From: Actinomycetota bacterium
GTDB lineage: Bacteria; Actinomycetota; Actinomycetes; Propionibacteriales; Propionibacteriaceae
Assembly (NCBI GenBank): GCA_020161015.1
Contig: JAIUOT010000017.1
Location: 186,001 to 250,000, forward strand
Reading direction: 5' to 3'
DNA: 64,000 nt
Each line of letters starts with the position of its first letter. Within the stretch, counting starts at the first letter, position 1. The translations under genes were made by a program, and so were the position numbers. Below are positions 7,258-16,626 of this stretch, in pieces. The notes under the pieces are model-generated. The model saw only the letters and a program-made list of their open reading frames with translations. It made no database searches and was not told the origin of the DNA.

Positions 7258-10110
7258 ATGGACGACTTCACCCGACGCCACCTGGGACCCGCGGAGGACG
7301 ATCGCGAGCAGATGCTCGCCACCCTCGGCTACGACTCCCTGGACGACCTGACCGACGCGGCCGTTCCGGCCGCGATCCGGCTCACCGAGCCGCTGCGGCT
7401 CCCCGCGGCCCGCTCCGAGGACGAGGTCCAGCGGCGACTCGCCGCCCTCGCCGCGCGCAACAACCCCGGCACAGCGATGATCGGGCTGGGGTACTCCGGC
7501 ACGATCACGCCGCCCGTGATCCGGCGCATGGTGCTGGAGAACCCGGCCTGGTACACCGCCTACACCCCGTACCAGCCCGAGATCAGCCAGGGCCGGCTCG
7601 AGGCGCTGGCCAACTTCCAGACGATGATCGCCGACCTGGCCGGGCTGCCGGTCGCCGGGGCGAGCCTGCTCGACGAGGCGACGGCCGTGGCCGAGGCGGT
7701 CGCGGTGGCCCACCGCGTGTCCCGAAAGGGCGGGGTCGTCGTGGTGGACGCCAACCTGCTGCCGCAGAGCCTCTCCGTCCTGCGCACCCGGTGCCTGGCG
7801 ACCGGGATCGAGATCGTGGTCGCCGAGGGCGATCTCGCCGACGCCGTCCGCGAGAACCAGGCGTTCGCCGTCGTCGTGCAGGTGCCCGGTGCCGACGGAC
7901 GCCTGCCGTCCGCCGCCGGCCTCACCGCGCTCGCGACGCTGGTCCACGACAACGGCGGCCAGGTGATCGCGGCCTGCGACCTGCTCGCCCTCACGCTGAT
8001 CGGCTCCCCGGGCGCCTGGGGCGTGGACATCGTCGTCGGCTCGGCCCAGCGCTTCGGCGTCCCGCTGTTCTACGGCGGCCCGCACGCCGGCTACATCGCG
8101 GTCCGTTCCGGCCTGGAGCGACAGCTTCCCGGCCGGATCGTGGGACTGAGCAAGGACGCCGACGGGACGCCCGCCTTCCGCCTCGCTCTGCAGACGCGCG
8201 AGCAGCACATCCGGCGCGAGAAGGCGACGTCGAACATCTGCACGGCGCAGGTCCTGCTCGCGGTGACCGCGGGCTTCTACGCCGTGCACCACGGCCCGGA
8301 CGGGCTCGCGGCCATCGCCACGACCGTCCACGACCGCGCCCGGAGGATCGCCGCGGCGCTGGTGGCGGGCGGCTACGGACTGGCGGGGGAGTCGTTCTTC
8401 GACACGATCACCGTGCACGCCCCCGGACGCGCGAGCGCGATCGTGGCGGCCGCCCGCGACGGCGGGGTCCACCTGCGCCTGGTGGACGACGACCACGTCG
8501 GCGTCAGCGTCGGCGAGGACACCACGGAGGAGGCCCTGGCAGCCGTCTGTGCCGCGTTCGGCGCCACCCTGGGCACAGAGGTGTTCGGCGGCCTGGGCGA
8601 CCACCGGCGCGAGCGTGACTACCTCACCCATCCGGTGTTCCACGCGTACCGCAGCGAGACCGAGCTGCTGCGCTACCTGCGCGGGCTGGCCGACCGCGAC
8701 TTCGCGCTCGACCGGGGCATGATCCCGCTCGGCTCGTGCACGCTCAAGCTCAACCCCGCGGCCGCCATGGAACCGATCAGCTACCCGGGCTTCGCCGGCC
8801 TGCACCCGTTCGTGCCCGAGGCGGACGCCGCCGGCTACACGGAGCTGATCGGCGAACTGTGCGACTGGCTGGCCGAGATCACCGGCTACGACCGGGTGAG
8901 CCTCCAGCCGAACGCGGGCAGCCAGGGCGAGTTCGCCGGGCTGATGGCGATCCGGTCCTACCACCTGGCCAATGGAGACGCCCACCGGACGGTCTGCCTG
9001 ATCCCTGCCTCGGCCCACGGGACGAACGCCGCGTCCGCGGTGATGGCCGGCATGCGGGTGGTGGTGGTCGGCACCGCCGCCGACGGCTCGGTCGACCTGG
9101 ACGACCTGCGGGCGCGCATCGCCCAGCACGCCGACGACCTCGCCGCGGTCATGGTCACCTATCCGTCCACCCACGGTGTCTTCGAGGAGACGATCACCGA
9201 GATCTGCCGCCTGGTGCACGAGGCTGGAGGTCAGGTGTACGTCGACGGTGCGAACCTCAATGCCATGTTGGGCCTCGCGCGTCCGGGCAGGTTCGGTGCG
9301 GACGTCAGCCACCTCAACCTCCACAAGACGTTCGCCATCCCGCACGGGGGCGGTGGCCCCGGGGTCGGGCCGGTGGCCGTCCGCGCGCATCTGGCGCCCT
9401 ACCTGCCCAACCACCCGCTGGTGCCGTCGGCCGGCCCGGCCGGGAGCTACGGACCGGTCAGCGCGGCCCCTTTCGGCTCGGCCGGCGTGCTGCCGATCAG
9501 CTGGGCGTTCGTGGCCCTGATGGGACCCGACGGGCTGCGGCTGGCGTCCCAGACGGCGATCCTCGCCGCCAACTACGTCGCGCGCAGGCTCTCCGGATCG
9601 TTCCCCGTGCTCTACACCGGAGCGGCCGGGCTGGTGGCGCACGAGTGCATCGTTGACCTGCGCGAGCTCACCCGGCAGACCGGCATCACCGTCGACGACG
9701 TCGCCAAGCGGCTCGTCGACTACGGGTTCCACGCGCCGACGATGAGCTTCCCGGTCGCGGGAACGCTGATGATCGAGCCGACGGAGTCGGAGTCGAAGGC
9801 AGAACTCGACCGCTTCTGCGACGCGATGATCTCGATCCGGCGCGAGATGGACCAGGTCGCCGCGGGTGACTGGCCGGCCGATGACAACCCCCTCCACAAC
9901 GCGCCCCACCCGGTCTCGCGGATCGCGTCCGACCAGTGGCCGCACCCCTACGGGCGGCAGCTCGCCGCGTACCCCGCCGGCCTTCGGACGGGACCGCTCG
10001 GCTCCGGCGGACGCGACAAGTACTGGCCGGCGGTCGCGCGGATCGACCAGGCCTTCGGTGACCGCAACCTGGTCTGCACCTGCCCGCCGGTGGCGAGTTA
10101 CGGGGAGTAG
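7258..10110 (+). CDS. gcvP: Glycine dehydrogenase (decarboxylating), P protein
   Basis: PLP enzyme that decarboxylates glycine and loads the aminomethyl group onto GcvH. The 950-residue single-chain form carries both homologous halves. The PLP lysine is K690 in [18 protein letters not shown], followed by the glycine-rich loop. Other conserved stretches are [21 protein letters not shown] and the N-terminal FTRRHLGP. There is almost no leader: TAGGTT at 7242-7247 could be a -10 box ten bases before the ATG, and I see no ribosome site, so a leaderless or near-leaderless transcript is possible. No glycine riboswitch fits in the 75-bp gap upstream. Confidence 0.97.
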   Translation: MDDFTRRHLGPAEDDREQMLATLGYDSLDDLTDAAVPAAIRLTEPLRLPAARSEDEVQRRLAALAARNNPGTAMIGLGYSGTITPPVIRRMVLENPAWYTAYTPYQPEISQGRLEALANFQTMIADLAGLPVAGASLLDEATAVAEAVAVAHRVSRKGGVVVVDANLLPQSLSVLRTRCLATGIEIVVAEGDLADAVRENQAFAVVVQVPGADGRLPSAAGLTALATLVHDNGGQVIAACDLLALTLIGSPGAWGVDIVVGSAQRFGVPLFYGGPHAGYIAVRSGLERQLPGRIVGLSKDADGTPAFRLALQTREQHIRREKATSNICTAQVLLAVTAGFYAVHHGPDGLAAIATTVHDRARRIAAALVAGGYGLAGESFFDTITVHAPGRASAIVAAARDGGVHLRLVDDDHVGVSVGEDTTEEALAAVCAAFGATLGTEVFGGLGDHRRERDYLTHPVFHAYRSETELLRYLRGLADRDFALDRGMIPLGSCTLKLNPAAAMEPISYPGFAGLHPFVPEADAAGYTELIGELCDWLAEITGYDRVSLQPNAGSQGEFAGLMAIRSYHLANGDAHRTVCLIPASAHGTNAASAVMAGMRVVVVGTAADGSVDLDDLRARIAQHADDLAAVMVTYPSTHGVFEETITEICRLVHEAGGQVYVDGANLNAMLGLARPGRFGADVSHLNLHKTFAIPHGGGGPGVGPVAVRAHLAPYLPNHPLVPSAGPAGSYGPVSAAPFGSAGVLPISWAFVALMGPDGLRLASQTAILAANYVARRLSGSFPVLYTGAAGLVAHECIVDLRELTRQTGITVDDVAKRLVDYGFHAPTMSFPVAGTLMIEPTESESKAELDRFCDAMISIRREMDQVAAGDWPADDNPLHNAPHPVSRIASDQWPHPYGRQLAAYPAGLRTGPLGSGGRDKYWPAVARIDQAFGDRNLVCTCPPVASYGE

Positions 10111-10113
10111 CGG

Positions 10114-11208
10114 ATGAAGCCGATCCTCGAGTGGTGGGAGAAGATCTCGGCGCGGCCGCTCGTCGCCCATGTCCTGCGGGCGGTCGAGCGGTTCAACGTG
10201 CGCGGTGGCGTCCAGCTCGCCGCCGCGATCACCTACTTCTCGGTGCTGGCGCTGGTACCGATCCTGATGCTGCTGTTCTCGGTGCTGGGGTTCGCGACCA
10301 CGGTCTTCCGCCCCGAGTGGCTGGGAATGATCGAGGCCTGGATCAACACGAACTTCCCCGCTGACTCCCAGTTCGGGTCGGCCCTGCACGACGTCGTCCT
10401 GAGCGCGCTGACGGGCTGGGCGGGCTTCTTCGCCACCAGCCTCCTGATCTCGATCTGGATCGGATCGGGATGGCTGGGCAACACGAAGAGGGCCGTCCGC
10501 CTGCTGATGCGGGAGGACGTGGACAACCCCGGCAAGCAGCTGGTGATGCCGCTCGACATCCTTGCGAACTTCGCCGGGCTGCTCGGCGTCCTCGTCGGCC
10601 TGGTGGCGACCTTCGCCTCCTCGACGGTGGCCACCATCCTCGGCGGGACCGTCGGCGAGTGGCTGGGAGTGGGCGGCAGCGCGGGCTGGACGGCGCTCAT
10701 CCGGCTGGTGGGCGCGATGGTGTCGCTGGCGATCGGCGCTGTCGGCTTCCGGCTCCTGTTCGCGTGGTTCAGTCCCACCTGGATCCCCACGCACCTCGCG
10801 TGGGTGGGGGCCGGGATCGGCTCGGCGGGCCTGTTGGTGCTCCAGGCACTGGCCACCTACCTGTTCGGTGTCTTCTCGCGGAACCTGGGGATCGCGGTCT
10901 TCGGCTCGACTATCGTGCTGATGATCTTCCTCAACCTCTTCGCCACCCTGATCCTCTACATCGCCGCCTGGCTGGCCACGTCGGTGGCGCCCGAGCCGGC
11001 CGCGCCCGAGCTGCCCGCCGGCGATCCGATGGAACCGTCCGTGCCGGTCGAGAGCATGCCGGGCGAGCTCTACGTGTCCAGCGAGGTGGCCCGGCGCTCA
11101 CTCGGGATCGGGCTCGGGACCGGCTACGCGGTGGGTGCCGCCACCGGGCTCGGCATCGGCGCTGCGCTCGTCTCGCTCTTCTCCGCGCTGTTCGGACGGC
11201 GTCGATGA
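10114..11208 (+). CDS. YihY/BrkB-family membrane protein
   Basis: 364 residues with about six transmembrane helices in the YihY arrangement. The family signature is present in the first part: VRGGVQLAAAITYFSVLALVP, then IWIGSGWLGNTKRA, and the late segment FGSTIVLMIFLNLFATLILYIAAWLA. YihY was once called RNase BN but members are now regarded as membrane proteins of unclear, possibly transport, function. The C-terminus has an extra glycine-rich hydrophobic hairpin after a Pro/Glu-rich linker (about 290-364). It starts three bases after gcvP and its stop overlaps the next start (ATGA), so it is part of the same transcript. Confidence 0.85.
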   Translation: MKPILEWWEKISARPLVAHVLRAVERFNVRGGVQLAAAITYFSVLALVPILMLLFSVLGFATTVFRPEWLGMIEAWINTNFPADSQFGSALHDVVLSALTGWAGFFATSLLISIWIGSGWLGNTKRAVRLLMREDVDNPGKQLVMPLDILANFAGLLGVLVGLVATFASSTVATILGGTVGEWLGVGGSAGWTALIRLVGAMVSLAIGAVGFRLLFAWFSPTWIPTHLAWVGAGIGSAGLLVLQALATYLFGVFSRNLGIAVFGSTIVLMIFLNLFATLILYIAAWLATSVAPEPAAPELPAGDPMEPSVPVESMPGELYVSSEVARRSLGIGLGTGYAVGAATGLGIGAALVSLFSALFGRRR

Positions 11209-12359
11209 CCCGTCCCGCACGGCGTGGGCTGGTCGAGCCGTTCCACGTGATGGAGGTGGTGAAGGCTGCGTCCGCCCGCCAGCAGAGCCACGGCGACGCG
11301 ATCCTGCTCTGTGTCGGACAGCCGGGCACGCCGGCACCGCAGGCCGTCCGGGAGGCAGCCCGGGCAGCGATCGGGAACGAGGTCCTGGGCTACACGGTGT
11401 CGACGGGCGTCCCGGAACTGCGCTGGACGATCGCCACCGAGTACGCGCTGCGCTACGGCGTCGCCGTGGATCCTGAAGAGGTGCTGGTGACCACGGGGTC
11501 GTCCGCGGGCTTCCAGCTCGCGGTCCTCGCCGGCTTCGAGGCCGGCGACCTCGTCGCCATGACCCGCCCGGGGTATCCCGCCTACCGCAACACGCTGCTC
11601 ACCCTCGGGTGCCGGGTGCTCGACCTCGACGTCGGGCCGGACACGCGCTACCAGCCCACCACGACGATGCTGGACGCCCTGCCGGAGGTGCCCGCGGGCC
11701 TGGTGCTCGCCTCGCCGTCCAACCCCACCGGGACCATCATCGACCCCGACGAGCTCGCCGCGGTGGTGGCGTGGTGCCGGGCGAACGACTGCCTGCTCCT
11801 CAGCGACGAGATCTACCACGGCATCTCCTACGGACGCCGCTGCGCGAGCGCCCGGGAGTTCGGGGAGGGCGGGGTCGTCCTCGGCTCGGTGAGCAAGTAC
11901 CACTCGATGACCGGCTGGAGGCTCGGCTGGCTGCTCCTCCCCGAGCCGCTGCGACGTCCGGCCGAGCTGTTGCAGGGCAACCTGGCGATCTGTGCCCCGG
12001 CGGTCTCGCAGGCCGCGGCGATCGCGGCGTTCGGGCCCACGGCGAGGGCGGAGCTGGACGCGCACGTGGCGCGCTACGCCCGCAACCGCGAGTTGCTGCT
12101 GCGCCGGCTCCCCGAACTCGGCATCACCAGCTTCGCGCCGCCGGACGGCGCGTTCTACGCCTGGTGTGACGTCAGCCACCTCACGGAGGACTCCCGCCAG
12201 TGGTGCGCGGACGTCCTGGCCGCCACCGGCGTGGCGCTCGCCCCGGGCATCGACTTCGACCGTTCCCGGGGCCACCGGATGATGCGCCTCAGCTTCTGCG
12301 GCGACACCGCCGAACTCGACGAGGCCCTCGACCGCCTGGTCGCGCACCTCGTCCGCTGA
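11205..12359 (+). CDS. Class I/II PLP aminotransferase
   Basis: 384 residues of the fold-type I aminotransferase family. The Schiff-base lysine is K231 in SVSKYHSMTGWRLGW; ASPSNPTGT and LSDEIYHGI supply the Asn and Asp/Tyr that hold PLP; the substrate-carboxylate Arg is probably in RLSFCGD. Such enzymes are usually annotated as aspartate or alanine-type aminotransferases; substrate cannot be told from sequence. The ATG overlaps the yihY stop (ATGA). The 3' end faces the phosphofructokinase gene across a repeat-filled gap (12405-12492). Confidence 0.88.
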   Translation: MTRPARRGLVEPFHVMEVVKAASARQQSHGDAILLCVGQPGTPAPQAVREAARAAIGNEVLGYTVSTGVPELRWTIATEYALRYGVAVDPEEVLVTTGSSAGFQLAVLAGFEAGDLVAMTRPGYPAYRNTLLTLGCRVLDLDVGPDTRYQPTTTMLDALPEVPAGLVLASPSNPTGTIIDPDELAAVVAWCRANDCLLLSDEIYHGISYGRRCASAREFGEGGVVLGSVSKYHSMTGWRLGWLLLPEPLRRPAELLQGNLAICAPAVSQAAAIAAFGPTARAELDAHVARYARNRELLLRRLPELGITSFAPPDGAFYAWCDVSHLTEDSRQWCADVLAATGVALAPGIDFDRSRGHRMMRLSFCGDTAELDEALDRLVAHLVR

Positions 12360-12404
12360 CCGCCCGGTCAGGCGCCTTGCCTCCCGGTGCGTCCCACAAG
12401 ACGC

Positions 12405-12492
12405 CGAGGGCCAGCCTTGGCGTCGAGGGCCAGCCCCTGTGGACTGGCCCTCGACGCCAAGGCTGGCCCTCGCGCGGGAAGGCTGGCCCTCG
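12405..12492. repeat. Inverted repeat cluster, family B, between convergent genes
   Basis: Arms at 12405-12433 and 12444-12472 are perfect 29-bp reverse complements built from the unit GAGGGCCAGCC and its partner CTTGGCGTCGAGGG, with a 10-base loop. A third copy of AAGGCTGGCCCTCG follows at 12479-12492, ending just before the phosphofructokinase stop. The same unit recurs at 33763-33871. It is placed to act as a two-way terminator, but there is no T-run and the copy number suggests a dispersed REP-like element. Confidence 0.85.
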
Positions 12493-12495
12493 AAC

Positions 12496-13722
12496 TCAGT
12501 GCTCGGCGGGCTCCGCGGCGACCGGGGACGGCTGGCCGATCTCGGCGAGCAGGTCGAGGTACCACTGCTGGGAGATGTCGAACGGCTTGCCGCCCTTGAT
12601 CCGGTCGAACGCGATGACGCTGAGGACGTCGCCGTTCTCCTCGTCGTGCCCGACGACGCCGGGCTTGCCGGCCAGGGCGGAGTCGACAGCGAGGTCGGTC
12701 ATCGACTTGATCAGGGCGAGGTCGAAGGCGTTCGCGGCCGCGGAGCGGGAGTAGTAGCCCGACTTCTGGACGAGCACCTTCTCGGCGTTGAGCATCTTGG
12801 AGAACTGCTTGGCGAACCACTGGCCGGGGTTGATCCGCTCGAGGCGGATGTGGCCGAAGGCGTCGCGGGCGACCTCCTGGCCGGCCTTCTCCATCTCGGC
12901 GACGATGTCGGCGATGCCGGCGCCCTCGGAGAGGAAGATGTTCACGCAGCCGACCTCGTCCATGACCTTGATCAGGCGGGCGGCCTCGGCCTCGATGTCG
13001 ATGACGGCCTCGGGGACGAGGATCGCGTGCACGTCCCAGGCCTCCTTGGACAGGCCGATCTCCGGCAGCCACTCCACGCTCTCGACCCACTCGTGGTACT
13101 TGCGGGCGGTGGCGGCGGTGAGCCAGCCACAGTTGCGTCCCATGACCTCGTGGATGAGCAGGATGCGGGTGCCCGCGTTGTGCTCGGCCATCACGTTCTT
13201 GGCGAACCGGGCGCCCATCTCCGCGGCGGTGTCCGCGCCGAGGGACTGCCGGATCGGCACGACGTCGTTGTCGATGGTCTTGGGCAGGCCGACGACGGTG
13301 AGGCCGTAGTCGTGCTCGGCGAGGTACGCGGCCAGGTCGGCAGCCGTGGTGTTCGTGTCGTCGCCGCCGATGGTGTGCAGCACGTTGACACCGTCGGCAA
13401 CGAGCCGGTCCGCGGCAACCTTCAGCGGGTCGTCGCCCTCGGCGACCAGGCCGCGCTTGACGAGGTCCTTCGCGTTGGTGAGCTTCACCCGGGAGTTGCC
13501 GATCGGCGAGCCCCCGTAGGAGTGCAGCAGGGACGCCTTCGCGCGCACCTGGGGGGTGACCGTCAGGTAGTCACCGGTGAGGAGGCCCTGGTAGCCGTTC
13601 CGGTAGGCGATGATCTCGACCTCGGGAGCGAGAGCGGTGTACCGCTCGATCAGCCCGCCGATGGCGGACGACAGGCAGGGTGCGAAACCGCCGGCGGTGA
13701 GCAGGGCGACTTTCTGGACCAT
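12496..13722 (-). CDS. pfp: Pyrophosphate-dependent 6-phosphofructokinase
   Basis: Phosphorylates fructose 6-phosphate using PPi instead of ATP, reversibly, in glycolysis. 408 residues, close to the well-studied Propionibacterium freudenreichii enzyme. The diagnostic GGDD (119-122, IGGDDTN) has Asp where ATP-dependent enzymes have Gly, which marks PPi use. PKTIDNDV carries the catalytic TIDND motif and EVMGRNCGWL the substrate-binding MGR segment. ATG 13722 is chosen because TTGGAAG lies eight bases upstream on the reverse strand; the frame is open further but the extra residues look like leader. TACGCT (13771-13766) could be its -10. Confidence 0.95.
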   Translation of the reverse strand: MVQKVALLTAGGFAPCLSSAIGGLIERYTALAPEVEIIAYRNGYQGLLTGDYLTVTPQVRAKASLLHSYGGSPIGNSRVKLTNAKDLVKRGLVAEGDDPLKVAADRLVADGVNVLHTIGGDDTNTTAADLAAYLAEHDYGLTVVGLPKTIDNDVVPIRQSLGADTAAEMGARFAKNVMAEHNAGTRILLIHEVMGRNCGWLTAATARKYHEWVESVEWLPEIGLSKEAWDVHAILVPEAVIDIEAEAARLIKVMDEVGCVNIFLSEGAGIADIVAEMEKAGQEVARDAFGHIRLERINPGQWFAKQFSKMLNAEKVLVQKSGYYSRSAAANAFDLALIKSMTDLAVDSALAGKPGVVGHDEENGDVLSVIAFDRIKGGKPFDISQQWYLDLLAEIGQPSPVAAEPAEH

Positions 13723-13859
13723 CGTTATGGCTTCCAATCGTGTGCGCGTGGTGGTGAACGGGCCTAGCGTATCCAGACATCGCCCCGGTTCGGCTGTGCA
13801 CAACCGACGTGGAACGCCTGCGGCGGGAGCACAATGGGTCCCTCGGATCGGGGGTGGTC

Positions 13860-14252
13860 ATGCGGGAAGAGCGGGGCCTGTCGATGTCGGCGTTCGTCGC
13901 CGTCGTCGTGCTCGCGCTGCTGGTCGTCGCCGGCCTCGTGGTGGACGGTGGCGCCCAGGCGGTGGCCGCCCGCCGGGCAGAGCTGGTCGCCTCCGCCGCG
14001 GCGCGGGCCGCGGCGGACGAGACCGCGGCCGCACGCCTCGCCGGACGGGAGCCCGACGCCGGCGCCGCGATCGCGACCGCACAGCGGGTGCTCGCCGGCA
14101 GCGGTGACGTGACCGGCGAGGTCCGGCTCGTGGCGGGACGGGTCCGGGTGTCGACCACCACCACGGTCGAGCCGGTGTTCCTCAGCCTGATCGGCATCCA
14201 GCGCCTCGTCGGACGGGGCGCGGCCGAGGCCGACCTGGTGTCGAACCGCTAG
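13860..14252 (+). CDS. TadE/TadG-like protein, single N-terminal membrane helix
   Basis: 130 residues. It starts with EERGLSMSAFVAVVVLALLVVAGLVVDGGAQAVAA-type sequence, i.e. a charged RG followed by one hydrophobic helix and then an Ala-rich helix with ARRAELVASAAARAAADE. This is the usual look of actinobacterial TadE/TadG-like pseudopilin or helicase-associated Rv3654c-like proteins of Flp pilus loci. No other tad gene adjoins it, although a Flp pilin lies at 30205. GTG 13854 is an alternative start two codons upstream. It overlaps neither neighbour and diverges from the phosphofructokinase gene. Confidence 0.6.
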   Translation: MREERGLSMSAFVAVVVLALLVVAGLVVDGGAQAVAARRAELVASAAARAAADETAAARLAGREPDAGAAIATAQRVLAGSGDVTGEVRLVAGRVRVSTTTTVEPVFLSLIGIQRLVGRGAAEADLVSNR

Positions 14253-14287
14253 GGGAATGGCTGGGGACGCGGCGCGTTGTACTGCAC

Positions 14288-15307
14288 GTGAAGCGGATCG
14301 GATTCCTCTCCTTCGGCCACTGGTCCGGTGGCCACGGCTCCCACACGCGCTCGGCCGCGGATGCGCTGCTCCAGTCGATCGACCTGGCGGTCGCGGCGGA
14401 AGAGCTCGGCGCGGACGGCGCCTACGTGCGCGTCCACCACTTCGCGCGACAGCTCGCGTCACCGTTCCCGCTGCTCGCGGCGATGGGGGCGCGCACGAGC
14501 CGCATCGAGCTGGGCACCGCCGTGATCGACATGCGCTACGAGAACCCGCTCTACATGGCAGAGGACGCCGGCGCGGCCGACCTCATCTCGGGCGGGCGGC
14601 TCCAGCTGGGGATCAGCCGGGGATCGCCCGAGCAGGTCGTGGACGGCTACCGCTACTTCGGCTACGCCCCGCCGGAGGGCCAGACGGACGCGGACATGGC
14701 GCGCATGCACGCCGACGTGTTCCTGACCGTGCTGGAGGGCAAGGGCTTCGCCGAGCCGAACCCGCGTCCGATGTTTCCCAACCCGCCGGGACTGCTGCGG
14801 CTGGAACCGCACGCCCCGGGCCTGCGCGACCGCATCTGGTGGGGTGCGTCGTCCAACGCGACGGCGGTCTGGGCGGCTGAGCAGGGCATGCACCTGATGA
14901 GCTCGACCCTGAAGACCCACGAGTCGTCCGAACCGTTCCACGTCCAGCAGGCCGAGCAGGTGCGGCTGTTCCGTGAAGCCTGGGCTGCAGCCGGCCACGA
15001 CCGCGAGCCGCGGGTGTCGGTGAGCCGCAGCATCTTCCCGCTGGTGGACGACCGCGACCGGGCCTACTTCGGCGGGGAGGACTCCGCAGACCAGGTGGGC
15101 TGGATCGACGCGTCCACGCGCGCGATCTTCGGACGCAGCTTCGCCGCGGAGCCCGACGTCCTGGTCGAGCAGCTGCGCGAGGACGAGGCGATCGCCGCGG
15201 CGGACACGCTGTTGCTGACCGTGCCCAACCAGCTGGGGGTCGACTACAACGCCCACGTGATCGAGTCGGTCCTCACCCACGTGGCTCCGGCGCTCGGCTG
15301 GCGCTGA
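14288..15307 (+). CDS. LLM-class (luciferase-like) flavin-dependent oxidoreductase
   Basis: 339 residues with the bacterial luciferase-like TIM barrel: GFLSFGHWSG at the N-terminus, the EELGADGAYVRVHHF segment (usual E-x-x-G-x-D-x-x-W/V-x-x-E/H-H), TSRIELGTAV, and DLISGGRLQLGISRGSP, which holds the flavin-binding S-x-G-R-x-x-L-G-(I/V)-(G/S)-x-G motif. Enzymes of this class use FMN or F420 for oxidations of varied substrates. F420 versus FMN cannot be decided here. The GTG start follows the TadE-like gene by 35 bases with a weak ribosome site, so the two may or may not share a transcript. Confidence 0.82.
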   Translation: MKRIGFLSFGHWSGGHGSHTRSAADALLQSIDLAVAAEELGADGAYVRVHHFARQLASPFPLLAAMGARTSRIELGTAVIDMRYENPLYMAEDAGAADLISGGRLQLGISRGSPEQVVDGYRYFGYAPPEGQTDADMARMHADVFLTVLEGKGFAEPNPRPMFPNPPGLLRLEPHAPGLRDRIWWGASSNATAVWAAEQGMHLMSSTLKTHESSEPFHVQQAEQVRLFREAWAAAGHDREPRVSVSRSIFPLVDDRDRAYFGGEDSADQVGWIDASTRAIFGRSFAAEPDVLVEQLREDEAIAAADTLLLTVPNQLGVDYNAHVIESVLTHVAPALGWR

Positions 15308-15326
15308 CGCACCGGGGGCCGGTGGG

Positions 15327-16496
15327 CTAGACGCACTCCTCGTGGTGGTCGGGGCAGGCCCAGCCCTCGCTGAGGCTCCCGGCCATCCGGCGGACCCCCT
15401 CGACGACGAGTTCCGGCGCGCAGGCGAGGTTCACCCGGACCCACTGCCGGTGGCCCGAGGCGAAGTTCGCGCCCGGGGAGAACGCCACCCTGCCCGACTC
15501 GAGGAAGTGGCGGGCGGGAGCCGCCAGGCCGAGGTCGGTGCAGTCCAGCCACGCCAGGTAGGTGCCGGGCTGGGGCTCGTACCTCACCCCCGGCACCCGG
15601 GTGGCCAGTTCTGTGGCGAGCAGCCGCTTGTTGGCGGCCACCTCGACCATGAGTTCGTCCACCCAGTCCTGTGCGGAGACGAGCGCGGCGGTGTGCGCGA
15701 GGTTGGCCAGGTGGCCGGTGGACTGCTGGGCGAGCGGGGGCAGCTTCTGGAGCAGGGGAGTGGCCTCGGTGCCGGCGATGATCAGCCCGGCCTTGAACGC
15801 GGCGAGGTTCCACGTCTTGCCCGCGCTGGTGACCGACACCGCGCGCTCGCCCCCGGGGACGGTGAGCAGGGGCACGAACGTGGTGCCGGGGTCGACCAGC
15901 GGGGCGTGGATCTCGTCGACGACGACCTGGACGTCGTACCGCGCGGCGAGCTCCATGACGGCAGCCAGCTCCGCCGCGGTGTGGACGACGCCCGTCGGGT
16001 TGTGCGGCGAGCACAGCAGGTAGGCGCGGGGACGGTCGGGCCCGGCGAAGGCGGCTTCGAGCGTGGTCAGGTCGAGGCGTCCGGACGCCGCCAGTGGCGC
16101 CTCGGTGATCCTGCGGCGGTAGCCGGAGACCACCTGGCGGAACGGCGGGTAGACCGGCGGGTTGATCACGACGGCGTCCCCGGGGTCCGTCGACGCCTCC
16201 AGCACGGCGAGGATCGAGTTCATGACGTCGCCCGCCCGACGGGCCTGCGCAGCGGTGTCGAGCTCCCACGCCCACCGGGTGGCGGCCATCGCCGCGAAGG
16301 CCTCCGCGTACGCCGTGCCGTGGGGATACCCGGTGTCCCCGCGGGTGAGGGCCTCGCCGACCGCTGCGGCGACCGCCGGGTGGAGGGCGACGTCCATCTC
16401 GGCGACCCACATGGGCAGGACGTCGGGTGCGTAGGTGCGCCACTTCAGGCTCGTGCGGGATCGCAGGTGGTCCAGGGGCAGGGACAGCAGCGGCAT
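15327..16496 (-). CDS. MalY/PatB-type PLP enzyme (cystathionine beta-lyase-like)
   Basis: 389 residues of aminotransferase fold but with the MalY/PatB features: MWVAEMD near the N-terminus, LLCSPHNPTG, DEIHAPLV, the PLP lysine in SAGKTWNLAAFK and the tail motif TYLAWLDCTDLG. Such proteins cleave cystathionine or cysteine conjugates (C-S lyase); E. coli MalY also represses the maltose system, and a maltose-type operon lies 8 kb away, but no direct link is implied. ATG 16496 starts at the conserved region. A TAGATT box (16509-16504) ends seven bases before it, suggesting a leaderless message; further upstream codons are low-complexity. Confidence 0.82.
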   Translation of the reverse strand: MPLLSLPLDHLRSRTSLKWRTYAPDVLPMWVAEMDVALHPAVAAAVGEALTRGDTGYPHGTAYAEAFAAMAATRWAWELDTAAQARRAGDVMNSILAVLEASTDPGDAVVINPPVYPPFRQVVSGYRRRITEAPLAASGRLDLTTLEAAFAGPDRPRAYLLCSPHNPTGVVHTAAELAAVMELAARYDVQVVVDEIHAPLVDPGTTFVPLLTVPGGERAVSVTSAGKTWNLAAFKAGLIIAGTEATPLLQKLPPLAQQSTGHLANLAHTAALVSAQDWVDELMVEVAANKRLLATELATRVPGVRYEPQPGTYLAWLDCTDLGLAAPARHFLESGRVAFSPGANFASGHRQWVRVNLACAPELVVEGVRRMAGSLSEGWACPDHHEECV

Positions 16497-16626
16497 GCCC
16501 GGCAATCTAGCCCTTCGCCGGCACCGGGAGGCATCCGGCCCGCCGGGAGCGAGACCGGCCGCGCGACCGGCGGGCCGACCCGCCGACCGCCCACGTCGGG
16601 CACCGTCCGCGACTAGGCTCGACGCC

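Noticed and set aside
6616-10794. A 1,392-residue open frame opposite merR and gcvP
   Set aside because: Antisense to clearly real genes; composition is low-complexity His/Arg/Gly/Asp with no motif.
12405-12492. Insertion-sequence end or transposon remnant
   Set aside because: No transposase frame and no target duplication seen; better described as a dispersed inverted repeat.
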